From DAOWGG01 sp965369815 (GTDB taxonomy: Bacteria; Patescibacteriota; Gracilibacteria; UM-FILTER-43-11), in contig CBDUQS010000025.1 in assembly GCA_965369815.1 (NCBI GenBank), positions 1-18,368 on the forward strand: a DNA stretch of 18,368 bases, in the 5' to 3' direction. The translations under genes were made by a program, and so were the position numbers. Under the pieces are notes generated by a model. It saw only the letters and a list, made by a program, of their open reading frames with translations. It made no database searches and was not told the origin of the DNA. Positions 7,825 through 13,191 of the stretch are shown one piece after another (position 1 is the stretch's first letter; each line of letters starts with the position of its first letter).

Positions 7825-9158
7825 GCTACATCAGATTCAGAATCAGTATTTTCTTGAGATTCTTCCTCGCCAGATAGTTCAATAACTTCTGCAGTTTCCG
7901 AAGATTCTTCAGAAGCTTGAGAGACTTTAATTTTCTCTAACTGTTCACGAAGACTTTGTGCGATAGCAGGAAGGGCATCAGTTGATAGACTCATTTTAAC
8001 TAAATCACTGAGTCGTTTTGGCGTATCAACAAAGAGTTCTTTTTGTTCCTCTTCAGATAGGCCATCGCGAATATCAACTCCATCTTCATCGATATGATCA
8101 ACTGCTTTTCGCATCATTAATTCAAGTTGCTCTTCAGTAACCTGAGCTCCCGCCACACGATCCTGATGATGAAGCATAGCACCCATTGTCTGATTGATGA
8201 TTTTAAGCTCTTCAGGATTCTCCTTAATGGCATCACTGAGAACTTTTACGTCTTCATTCATAGTGCTTTTAGGCTTTTTAGCCTCCACTTTTTCCTCAGC
8301 TTTTGGTTGAGATTTAGGCTTTGCCTGTTCAGCAGCTCCTTTTTTATTCTTTTTAGCACTTTTTTTCTTGCGCTTTTCTTGTTCTTTTTTTCTCTCCTCT
8401 TTACGAATTTTCATTGTAGCAATATCCAATTGAATCATATTAGGAACTTCATGTTCAGCATAAGTTTTTTCTTCAATGGAAGGCTTACCATAGACGGTAA
8501 TAAGATTATAAACTTTGAAGGCTGGACCTCCCGTAACCTCATGCTTTTCATTATCCCCTAGTTGGTAAACAAACCCTGCATTTTTATCGAAATGAGCAAA
8601 CCCATTGATTTCTCGATATCGAATGTGATTGATTTTGCTAATCAGGGCAATTTGTTCATTAGCTACATTGGCAAGCGATCCCGCAAGTGTTAACCCTTCA
8701 GGGGTTACAAACTGTCCGCTTTTTTCACGAACTAAAAGACCTTCGTCCAAAAAAGACTGAAGGATATCAATGACCCCCATCTTTGTTTTCTTATTATTAG
8801 GGTCTCGTTTGAATTTAAAGGTTTTTTTAATAGACTTTTCCGCTTCTCGAATACGACTTTTAATCATTTCCATTTTCCCTTGAAAGATTTGAGCATATTG
8901 AGTTCTTAATGCCTTAGCTTCTTCAGCCCCCTCTTCATTGGTAGTATCAACAGTCTCTTTATAGTGGGCTCGGAAGTCTTCAGGGCTATCAAAGGTTTTT
9001 CCGTTGAGCTCAACAGAAAGAGGCCCAGGCGCCTGAATAGCTTCAGATGTTTCTGGATCGTCATTGTGGGATTCTAGATCGCCTGAAATAAGCTTAAGAG
9101 CCTTAACAGATTCTTGTGAGAGAGGTTCTTTTTGATCTTCGTTAGGTTGGTTAGCCAT
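7821..9158 (-). CDS. Hypothetical protein with Lys-rich linker and acidic tail (445 aa)
   Basis: I do not recognise this protein. It has no signal peptide or membrane segment. Residues 1-45 are polar and acidic. Residues 75-125 are helical and basic (KMEMIKSRIREAEKSIKKTFKFK). Residues 125-245 look globular (GVIDILQSFLDEGLLVREKSGQFV; INGFAHFDKNAGFVYQLGD). Residues 250-298 are an extreme Lys/Glu/Ala linker. Residues 300-410 are helical and acidic, and the tail is Ser/Glu-rich. The layout suggests a nucleic-acid-binding or scaffold protein, but that is only compositional inference. Its TAA stop shares the TTAA at 7821-7824 with the thrS stop on the other strand. A strong promoter lies 37 nt upstream. 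Confidence 0.75.
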   Translation of the reverse strand: MANQPNEDQKEPLSQESVKALKLISGDLESHNDDPETSEAIQAPGPLSVELNGKTFDSPEDFRAHYKETVDTTNEEGAEEAKALRTQYAQIFQGKMEMIKSRIREAEKSIKKTFKFKRDPNNKKTKMGVIDILQSFLDEGLLVREKSGQFVTPEGLTLAGSLANVANEQIALISKINHIRYREINGFAHFDKNAGFVYQLGDNEKHEVTGGPAFKVYNLITVYGKPSIEEKTYAEHEVPNMIQLDIATMKIRKEERKKEQEKRKKKSAKKNKKGAAEQAKPKSQPKAEEKVEAKKPKSTMNEDVKVLSDAIKENPEELKIINQTMGAMLHHQDRVAGAQVTEEQLELMMRKAVDHIDEDGVDIRDGLSEEEQKELFVDTPKRLSDLVKMSLSTDALPAIAQSLREQLEKIKVSQASEESSETAEVIELSGEEESQENTDSESDVA

Positions 9159-9194
9159 AATATTTTATTGGTTATTTTTAAATGATTGATTTTT

Positions 9195-9223
9195 ATTATA
9201 CAATATTTTTATTAAAAAGTCAA
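9195..9223 (-). promoter_or_regulatory. Predicted sigma-70 promoter of the 445-aa gene
   Basis: On the minus strand TTGACT (9223-9218), a 17-nt spacer and a perfect TATAAT (9200-9195) give a start near 9188 and a leader of about 30 nt. Confidence 0.7.
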
Positions 9224-9280
9224 GTAACAAAAAAAGAAAGCTATAGTTTTGCAACTAAAGCCCTCTTTTTCCACTATGTC

Positions 9281-9300
9281 TGCCTTAACCCCTTAAGGCA
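9281..9300. repeat. Perfect 8-bp inverted repeat in the 9159-9469 gap
   Basis: TGCCTTAA (9281-9288) and TTAAGGCA (9293-9300) flank CCCC. No T-run follows directly on either strand, so it is not a clear terminator. The rest of the 311-bp gap holds the 445-aa gene promoter, a second small hairpin (TGGCTT/AAGCCA, 9407-9424) and the sanA-side terminator; no gene is supported. Confidence 0.6.
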
Positions 9301-9423
9301 ACTTTATGATGTTTTGTTTATTTTTTTCTTGACGTTGGAAGATCATTATAATATGCCTAAGCATTTTTGTCAATAATAGTTTTTATAAACCTAAAAAGAG
9401 GCTAAATGGCTTTACTATAAGCC

Positions 9424-9453
9424 AAAAAACAACTGACAATAACATATTGTCAG
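9424..9453 (-). terminator. Rho-independent terminator after the SanA-like gene
   Basis: On the minus strand CTGACAATA (9453-9445), loop TGT, and TATTGTCAG (9441-9433) make a perfect 9-bp stem, followed by TTGTTTTTT. It stands 17 nt past the stop of the SanA-like gene. Confidence 0.75.
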
Positions 9454-9469
9454 CATTTATTTATGATTA

Positions 9470-10054
9470 TTATTCAAAAACAAACATGTCCAGCATGGCT
9501 TTTGTAACCGCAAGCACCTCTCTCTTTTTGAATTCAAAAATCTTGGCATAACTACGCTTGTCCGAGGTAAGCCCCACCGCATCAATGCCAAAATGCTTCG
9601 CCATAAAGAGAGCACGTGGTAAATGATATTTCTGAGTGACAATAATCATTTCAGAGATGTCTTGTGCATTTTTCATGGAAGCAAAAGTGTTCAATCCTTT
9701 TGGATCTTCAATAAGATCATTCTCCTCCACTCCTTTATCCAAAGCATATTGCTTCATTCCTTTTACCTCATTGACAGCCCCGGTCAGTAGGAGCTTTTGT
9801 GTTTTTTCGGCTTCATAAAGCTCAATCGCTGTATCCATTCGATCTTGTAAGATATCCGAAAGTCGACTGGGATACGCCGCCGCTCCCAAGATCATAGTTA
9901 TGTTTTTTTCGGGAACTTCATCAATTCCCTGATGAATTAAGTCCGCGGTTTGATGTTGAACAAAAACACTCGAAGCAAAAGGGAGGCTAAGTATTAACAA
10001 AAATACCGCCCCAACCGTTACAAACCCCTTTTTGCAGAAGATTAATTTTTTCAT
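9470..10054 (-). CDS. sanA: SanA-like DUF218 (ElyC/SanA/YdcF) membrane-anchored protein
   Basis: This 194-residue protein has a single N-terminal membrane anchor (about 11-31) and a DUF218 domain outside the membrane. Conserved pieces are the first strand MILGAAAY, RMDTAIELYEAEKTQKLLLTG, GLNTFASMKNA, and the typical IIVTQKYHLPRALFMAKHFGIDAVG. The short C-terminus (AMLDMFVFE) also resembles the SanA branch. In E. coli, SanA affects envelope permeability and vancomycin sensitivity at high temperature; its chemistry is unsettled. I use the symbol for the subfamily, not as proof of orthology. The gene is monocistronic: a terminator follows it, and about 90 nt of AT-rich DNA precedes it, without a clear promoter match. 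Confidence 0.85.
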   Translation of the reverse strand: MKKLIFCKKGFVTVGAVFLLILSLPFASSVFVQHQTADLIHQGIDEVPEKNITMILGAAAYPSRLSDILQDRMDTAIELYEAEKTQKLLLTGAVNEVKGMKQYALDKGVEENDLIEDPKGLNTFASMKNAQDISEMIIVTQKYHLPRALFMAKHFGIDAVGLTSDKRSYAKIFEFKKREVLAVTKAMLDMFVFE

Positions 10055-10144
10055 ACCTAAACAGTCTATCTGAAAAGTTAAAATAGAAAAAGGTTTGAAA
10101 AATGAATAAAATCATTTAAAATCTAACACGCACTTAAGCTTTTA

Positions 10145-10172
10145 AGCTTTGCCCGAGTAGCTACTCGCGAGT
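10145..10172. repeat. tRNA-Leu 5'-end repeat with nested palindromes
   Basis: AGCTTTGCCCGAGT at 10145-10158 is repeated exactly at 10266-10279, where its last eight bases are the 5' end of tRNA-Leu. At the upstream copy, CGAGTAGCTACTCG (10154-10167) is a perfect 14-bp palindrome, and ACTCGCGAGT (10163-10172) overlaps it as a second palindrome. No cloverleaf can be completed from this copy, so it is not a second tRNA gene. Confidence 0.75.
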
Positions 10173-10271
10173 GAAAGCGTTTTGCAGTGAAGATCTTTGA
10201 AAGCATTGAAAAGTCGTAACGGAGAACAGATATCTGTAAATTTAGAATAAATTTTTAGATATCTGAGCTTT

Positions 10272-10356
10272 GCCCGAGTGGCGGAATTGGTAGACGCGCA
10301 CGACTCAAAATCGTGTTCCTTCGGGAGTGAGAGTTCGATTCTCTCCTCGGGCACCA
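10272..10356 (+). tRNA. tRNA-Leu (anticodon CAA), CCA encoded
   Basis: Acceptor strand GCCCGAG (10272-10278) pairs with CTCGGGC (10346-10352); the discriminator is A and CCA is encoded (10354-10356). The anticodon stem CACGA/TCGTG encloses loop CTCAAAA, giving anticodon CAA for UUG. There is a leucine-type variable arm (CC-TTC-GG) and T arm GAGAG-TTCGATT-CTCTC. The length is 85 nt with CCA. A strong terminator follows. Confidence 0.97.
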
Positions 10357-10360
10357 TCTC

Positions 10361-10392
10361 AAAGATCATCAAGCGATGATCTTTATTTTTTT
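10361..10392 (+). terminator. Rho-independent terminator of tRNA-Leu
   Basis: AAAGATCATC (10361-10370), loop AAGC, and GATGATCTTT (10375-10384) form a perfect 10-bp stem followed by A and seven T. It begins 4 nt after the tRNA CCA and overlaps the stop codon of the convergent 123-aa gene. Confidence 0.9.
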
Positions 10393-10762
10393 ATGCCGTC
10401 ATTCCCATCCTTACATCTTCCTTCATCCATTCATCTATTTCTCTCATCCATTCCAAGCGAGTCTCATGATGGGGGCAATTCTGAGTGAGTAATACAGGGG
10501 CTTCTAATTGATTCAAGAGTTGGAAAATTTCATCTCGGCTGTTTTGACTATTCCATCGAAGTTGATCACGAACTCCCTTTCTTTCTCCATCATAAGCAGC
10601 GAGCATTCCTTCAGAATAGCGAACATCGTCAATAATTTGCTCCAATTGATCTCTTAAGTGGTCAGCGTTCTTAGAAGGGGATTTGCCACCTTGAATGACT
10701 TCAAAGCGTTCAGCGCCTCGAATAGGATTAAAGGTTTCTGAGTCAGTTACGGAGGAGGACAT
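10391..10762 (-). CDS. Hypothetical small soluble protein (123 aa)
   Basis: I do not recognise this protein. It is predicted to be mostly helical and soluble, with a polar N-terminal ~30 residues and then charged helices (ADHLRDQLEQIIDDVRYSEGMLAAYDGERKGVRDQLRW). Near the C-terminus is a C-P-H-H motif (NCPHHETRLEWMREIDEWMKE); one Cys and two His could bind metal, but this is speculative. It is divergent from the 105-aa gene, and the 107-bp gap holds promoters for both. Its stop overlaps the T-run of the tRNA-Leu terminator. Confidence 0.6.
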   Translation of the reverse strand: MSSSVTDSETFNPIRGAERFEVIQGGKSPSKNADHLRDQLEQIIDDVRYSEGMLAAYDGERKGVRDQLRWNSQNSRDEIFQLLNQLEAPVLLTQNCPHHETRLEWMREIDEWMKEDVRMGMTA

Positions 10763-10819
10763 AGATTATGAGTTAATTGATTTTTTCTATATTAGCAAAT
10801 TAAATAAAAATCTCAATAT

Positions 10820-10848
10820 TTGACAAAAAGCAAATAAAATTATACAAT
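10820..10848 (+). promoter_or_regulatory. Sigma-70 promoter of the 105-aa gene
   Basis: TTGACA (10820-10825), a 17-nt spacer and TACAAT (10843-10848) predict a start near 10855, only about 15 nt before the ATG at 10870. There is no Shine-Dalgarno in that leader. Confidence 0.75.
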
Positions 10849-10869
10849 ATAAAACATTAACTATAAAGT

Positions 10870-11187
10870 ATGCCCAAGATCGATGAAAAAACAATGGAGA
10901 TCGCCCGAAGACTAGATCGTCATTGTAAGGTAATTCAAAAGGAATGTGAGGGAAAGGGCGACCACTTGAATCAAGCCCGTGTTTTAGAGATAAAAAATAT
11001 TCGTTTTTCCCTAGTTAATCTTATTGAGGATCCAGAATTACTTGAGCCAAATGACTTTAAAGAAACGATTGAAAACCTTGTTAGGCGGGTGAGGGATTTA
11101 AAGTTCAATCCAGAAAGTGCTGGGCATCACAGTTCTTTTGTTAATCATCCTATAGTCGATAGAATTGTATCGACTAAAAAAGGCTAA
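10870..11187 (+). CDS. Hypothetical small helical protein (105 aa)
   Basis: I do not recognise this protein. It is soluble, charged and predicted helical (MEIARRLDRHCKVIQKECEG; ETIENLVRRVRDLKF), with a His-containing C-terminus (AGHHSSFVNHPIVDR). A consensus promoter just upstream and a regular ORF support it as a real, independently transcribed gene. Its TAA stop overlaps the TAG of the convergent bacteriohemerythrin (11184-11187). Confidence 0.65.
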   Translation: MPKIDEKTMEIARRLDRHCKVIQKECEGKGDHLNQARVLEIKNIRFSLVNLIEDPELLEPNDFKETIENLVRRVRDLKFNPESAGHHSSFVNHPIVDRIVSTKKG

Positions 11188-11591
11188 TACAGCCCGTGTT
11201 CATGAAAGGATTCAATATACTCACGGTCATGACTTTGAATGTGCTCAACAAACCACTGACCTAAAAAGGCAATGGTTTCATCGGGGACAGATGGTTTTCC
11301 TGACTGAAGGTCGCTGCTGAGTGTGGCAACTTTTTCACGGAAAACATTGTGCTGTGCCTTGTGTTCATCGCTTTTTTCGTAATGGAACTCATCAAAATAT
11401 TTTTCTTCCGTAGATAAATGAGTTAATGCATAATCTTTCACCTCTTCCAAAACCTCATTAATCACATAATTTTCTTCATTTTTTTCAATGGAATCACAAA
11501 GTTTATTCATTGAATCGATCAAACTGCGATGCTGTGCATCAATCTCTTTAATCCCTAGGTTGTATGAATCATCCCATTTAATACAGGCCAT
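11184..11591 (-). CDS. Bacteriohemerythrin (second of a pair)
   Basis: This 135-residue single-domain hemerythrin is a four-helix bundle with a diiron site that binds O2 reversibly; bacterial forms serve in O2 sensing, storage or delivery. All seven iron ligands are present: His21 (DAQH), His58 and Glu62 (HLSTEE), His77 and His81 (HKAQH), and His117 and Asp122 (HIQSHD). The domain is preceded by the usual W-x(4)-N-x-G-I-x-x-I-D start (from Trp6). It is free-standing, with no fused signalling domain. The gene lies 23 nt downstream of a paralogue of identical length, forming a two-gene operon. No Shine-Dalgarno is visible. Confidence 0.95.
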   Translation of the reverse strand: MACIKWDDSYNLGIKEIDAQHRSLIDSMNKLCDSIEKNEENYVINEVLEEVKDYALTHLSTEEKYFDEFHYEKSDEHKAQHNVFREKVATLSSDLQSGKPSVPDETIAFLGQWFVEHIQSHDREYIESFHEHGLY

Positions 11592-11614
11592 GTTTGTCGG
11601 GGTTATTTAATTAT

Positions 11615-12022
11615 TTAAAAAAGTCCATGCTCATGAAAGCATTTAATATATTCACGATCATGATCCAGTACGTGTTGTTCAAGCCATTCTCCCAAAAAGT
11701 TAATCATGTCCGTAGAAATATCTTTATTCCCAGCCAAAAAATCTTTTCGAAAGGCTTTTAGTTTTTGCTTAAATTCCTTATGGCTAGCAACATGTACTTT
11801 TGTGTGAGGATAATCAAATTCCAAAAAATATCGCTCTTCAGTGGCAAAATGAACCCGTGTGTAATCTTCTAGGTCATCAAAAACCTTCTTTACTTCAAAA
11901 ATGTCATTTCCTTCAGCCACCACCTTACAAAGGTGACTCACTGTATCGACCAGGTGATGGTGTTGTTTATCGATTTTATCGATTCCAACGTTAAAATTTT
12001 CATTCCATTGAACGCAAGACAT
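11615..12022 (-). CDS. Bacteriohemerythrin (first of a pair)
   Basis: This is a 135-residue O2-binding diiron protein, paralogous to the next gene downstream. Ligands are complete and at the same positions: His21, His58, Glu62, His77, His81, His117 and Asp122. The C-terminus HDREYIxxFHEHGL is shared with its neighbour, while the middle helices differ strongly, so the duplication is old or one copy came from elsewhere. The pair lies downstream of csp but is separated from it by a terminator (12088-12114), so it probably has its own transcription start in the AT-rich 65-nt stretch before 12022. I could not identify a convincing promoter there. Confidence 0.95.
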   Translation of the reverse strand: MSCVQWNENFNVGIDKIDKQHHHLVDTVSHLCKVVAEGNDIFEVKKVFDDLEDYTRVHFATEERYFLEFDYPHTKVHVASHKEFKQKLKAFRKDFLAGNKDISTDMINFLGEWLEQHVLDHDREYIKCFHEHGLF

Positions 12023-12087
12023 ATCTAGGTAGTTAAAACAAAATTAGTTTAGCTGAATAATTTAAAAAAGGTAATAAAGAAATATTT

Positions 12088-12114
12088 AAAAAGGCCGCAT
12101 AAATGCGACCTTTT
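12088..12114 (-). terminator. Rho-independent terminator after csp
   Basis: On the minus strand AAAAGG-T-CGCA, loop TTTA, TGCG-G-CCTTTTT forms an 11-bp stem with one U-G wobble and a T-run. The wobble is a C-A mismatch on the plus strand, so the minus strand is the functional one. It ends csp transcription before the hemerythrins. Confidence 0.85.
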
Positions 12115-12136
12115 CGAATTGTATTACAATTAGCGA

Positions 12137-12334
12137 TTAAGCCAATGCAACATTAATTGCCTTTGGACCTTTATCAGAATCCTCCTTTTCAAAAGTGACT
12201 CGGTCACCTCTGTTAAGGTCATTGAATTCAGCACCAGCGAGATCGCTGCTGTGAAAGAAAACATCTTTATCTTCTCCTTCTGGAGTGATAAATCCGAATC
12301 CTTTTTCGTTAAGGTTTTTAATGACACCTTCCAT
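12137..12334 (-). CDS. csp: Cold-shock protein (CspA family)
   Basis: This 65-residue single OB-fold RNA chaperone binds single-stranded RNA and melts secondary structure. The RNA-binding motifs are present: RNP1 KGFGFIT (11-17) and RNP2 VFFHSS (25-30). The length is standard for the family. Which Csp paralogue it is (A, B, C...) cannot be decided. It has a long leader of about 90 nt containing a 9-bp hairpin, and a terminator 23 nt past its stop. It diverges from the 59-aa gene. Confidence 0.96.
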   Translation of the reverse strand: MEGVIKNLNEKGFGFITPEGEDKDVFFHSSDLAGAEFNDLNRGDRVTFEKEDSDKGPKAINVALA

Positions 12335-12352
12335 AATATAAAAGGTTAAAAA

Positions 12353-12390
12353 ATAAATTCCGTTAAGTGTGTGTGTTTATTGGAATTTAT
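12353..12390 (-). promoter_or_regulatory. Hairpin in the csp 5' leader (possible thermosensor)
   Basis: On the csp transcript ATAAATTCC (12390-12382) and GGAATTTAT (12361-12353) form a perfect 9-bp stem with a 20-nt A/C-rich loop containing (AC) repeats. It sits 18 nt before the ATG. A weak stem rich in A-U pairs in a csp leader suggests temperature-dependent folding; that role is inference. Confidence 0.6.
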
Positions 12391-12461
12391 CTTGTAAACC
12401 CTATAAAAACTTGCCTAATGGACTCGGCAAGCATACAGTAATTTATTAAAGAGTCAATAGA

Positions 12462-12491
12462 TTGACATTTTTTAGTTGGAATAGCTATAAT
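12462..12491 (+). promoter_or_regulatory. Consensus sigma-70 promoter of the 59-aa gene
   Basis: A perfect TTGACA (12462-12467) and a perfect TATAAT (12486-12491) are separated by 18 nt. The start would be near 12498, leaving about 12 nt before the ATG at 12510. This also shows that the longer frame starting at TTG 12462 is not the gene: that codon is part of the -35 box. Confidence 0.85.
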
Positions 12492-12509
12492 TCTATCCAA
12501 CATTTTAAA

Positions 12510-12689
12510 ATGCCCTTAGACTCCAAAAACACCATCAACGGACTCCTAGAGGAGTTAAAACAAGAGGTTTTATCTGATCAAGATAAGGTGAAACCTGAAA
12601 TGAGATGTCATTGGGAAAAATCAGTTGAAGAAATCCTTCAACAGGCACGACAAAGAATTATTGAGGAGACAGATTGGGTGAATAAATAA
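12510..12689 (+). CDS. Hypothetical 59-aa protein
   Basis: I do not recognise this small, charged, predicted helical soluble protein (INGLLEELKQEVLSDQDKVKPEMRCHWEKSVEEILQQARQRIIEE). The ATG at 12510 is chosen because the promoter -10 ends at 12491, so any earlier start would not be transcribed. The gene is short, but a fully consensus promoter and a terminator immediately after its stop make it a complete transcription unit. Function unknown. Confidence 0.6.
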   Translation: MPLDSKNTINGLLEELKQEVLSDQDKVKPEMRCHWEKSVEEILQQARQRIIEETDWVNK

Positions 12690-12690
12690 T

Positions 12691-12723
12691 AAAAAACCCC
12701 ACCATCACTGGCAGGGCTTTTTT
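12691..12723. terminator. Terminator between the 59-aa gene and the 118-aa gene
   Basis: A hairpin has AAAAAA (12691-12696) and TTTTTT (12718-12723) arms and a CCC/GGG plus CC/GG core. It has U-G and G-U wobbles on the minus strand but an A-C mismatch on the plus strand, so the best stem is the minus-strand one, ending the 118-aa gene; it may act in both directions. It is a near copy of the dnaK terminator at 13148-13181. Confidence 0.7.
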
Positions 12724-12733
12724 GAAGTTCAGA

Positions 12734-13090
12734 TTATTTCTCTTCCTCATCTTTTTTTCCCTCCACAACCTCTTTTGCCTGGGCCCATTGATCTACTTGG
12801 CTGGAAATATATTCCTGCCATTTCGGATTTTCTTTTAACCCTATGGTCGCTGAAAGAAGATAGACAGAAAGAGATAGGCTGATGATTAAAAGAGCAATAC
12901 TCCCGATAATAAGGGGGATGAATTTAAAGGTTGCTTGAATTAACTTAAGAACAAAATCAAAAATAAACTTAAAAAAATCAATAATTCCCCTTCCAATACC
13001 CGATAGTACTTTTAGAGTCTCAGACTTCCATTGATTTTCAGGTGAGGATTTAGCATTAGATTTAACCTTTGTTTTTTTAGCGGTTGGCAT
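12734..13090 (-). CDS. Small basic membrane protein, unknown (118 aa)
   Basis: A Lys/Ser-rich N-terminus (about 1-27) is followed by a long hydrophobic, Phe/Ile-rich region (about 35-85: one amphipathic helix FFKFIFDFVLKLIQ, then a clear membrane helix LIIGSIALLIISLSLSVYLL) and a charged tail ending GKKDEEEK. I do not recognise it. It lies downstream of dnaK on the same strand, separated from it by the dnaK terminator. The last codons plus terminator are nearly identical in DNA to those of dnaK, so its 3' end probably arose by local duplication. Confidence 0.65.
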   Translation of the reverse strand: MPTAKKTKVKSNAKSSPENQWKSETLKVLSGIGRGIIDFFKFIFDFVLKLIQATFKFIPLIIGSIALLIISLSLSVYLLSATIGLKENPKWQEYISSQVDQWAQAKEVVEGKKDEEEK

Positions 13091-13147
13091 GGTGCTAGGG
13101 GTTATTAGTCAGGGGTATTTTAACATGAGATGGATTATAGTTTTATC

Positions 13148-13181
13148 AAAAAAGCCCCACCATCGCTGGCAGGGTTTTTTT
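13148..13181 (-). terminator. dnaK: Rho-independent terminator of dnaK
   Basis: On the minus strand A-rich arm, ACCCTGCC, loop, GGTGGGGC and TTTTTT form a stem with a U-G wobble and a single mismatch, beginning about 10 nt past the dnaK stop. It closely matches the terminator at 12691-12723. Confidence 0.75.
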
Positions 13182-13191
13182 GAAGTTCGAA

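Noticed and set aside
9329..9352. TTGACG and TATAAT on the plus strand as a promoter
   Set aside because: The spacer is only 12 nt, too short for sigma-70, and no gene follows in that direction.
9182..9376. 64-codon plus-strand ORF in the 9159-9469 gap
   Set aside because: It is Phe/Tyr-rich AT-driven sequence with no promoter or leader and overlaps the 445-aa gene's promoter.
10145..10175. Second tRNA gene or tRNA pseudogene upstream of tRNA-Leu
   Set aside because: Only the first eight tRNA bases are shared; no D, anticodon or T arm can be built after them.
10142..10372. 76-codon minus-strand ORF with a plausible-looking protein
   Set aside because: It runs antisense through tRNA-Leu, and its N-terminal residues are simply the complement of the tRNA; such ORFs are common artefacts.
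12462..12509. Longer version of the 59-aa gene starting at TTG 12462
   Set aside because: That TTG is the first half of a perfect -35 TTGACA, and the -10 ends at 12491, so this start would not be transcribed.
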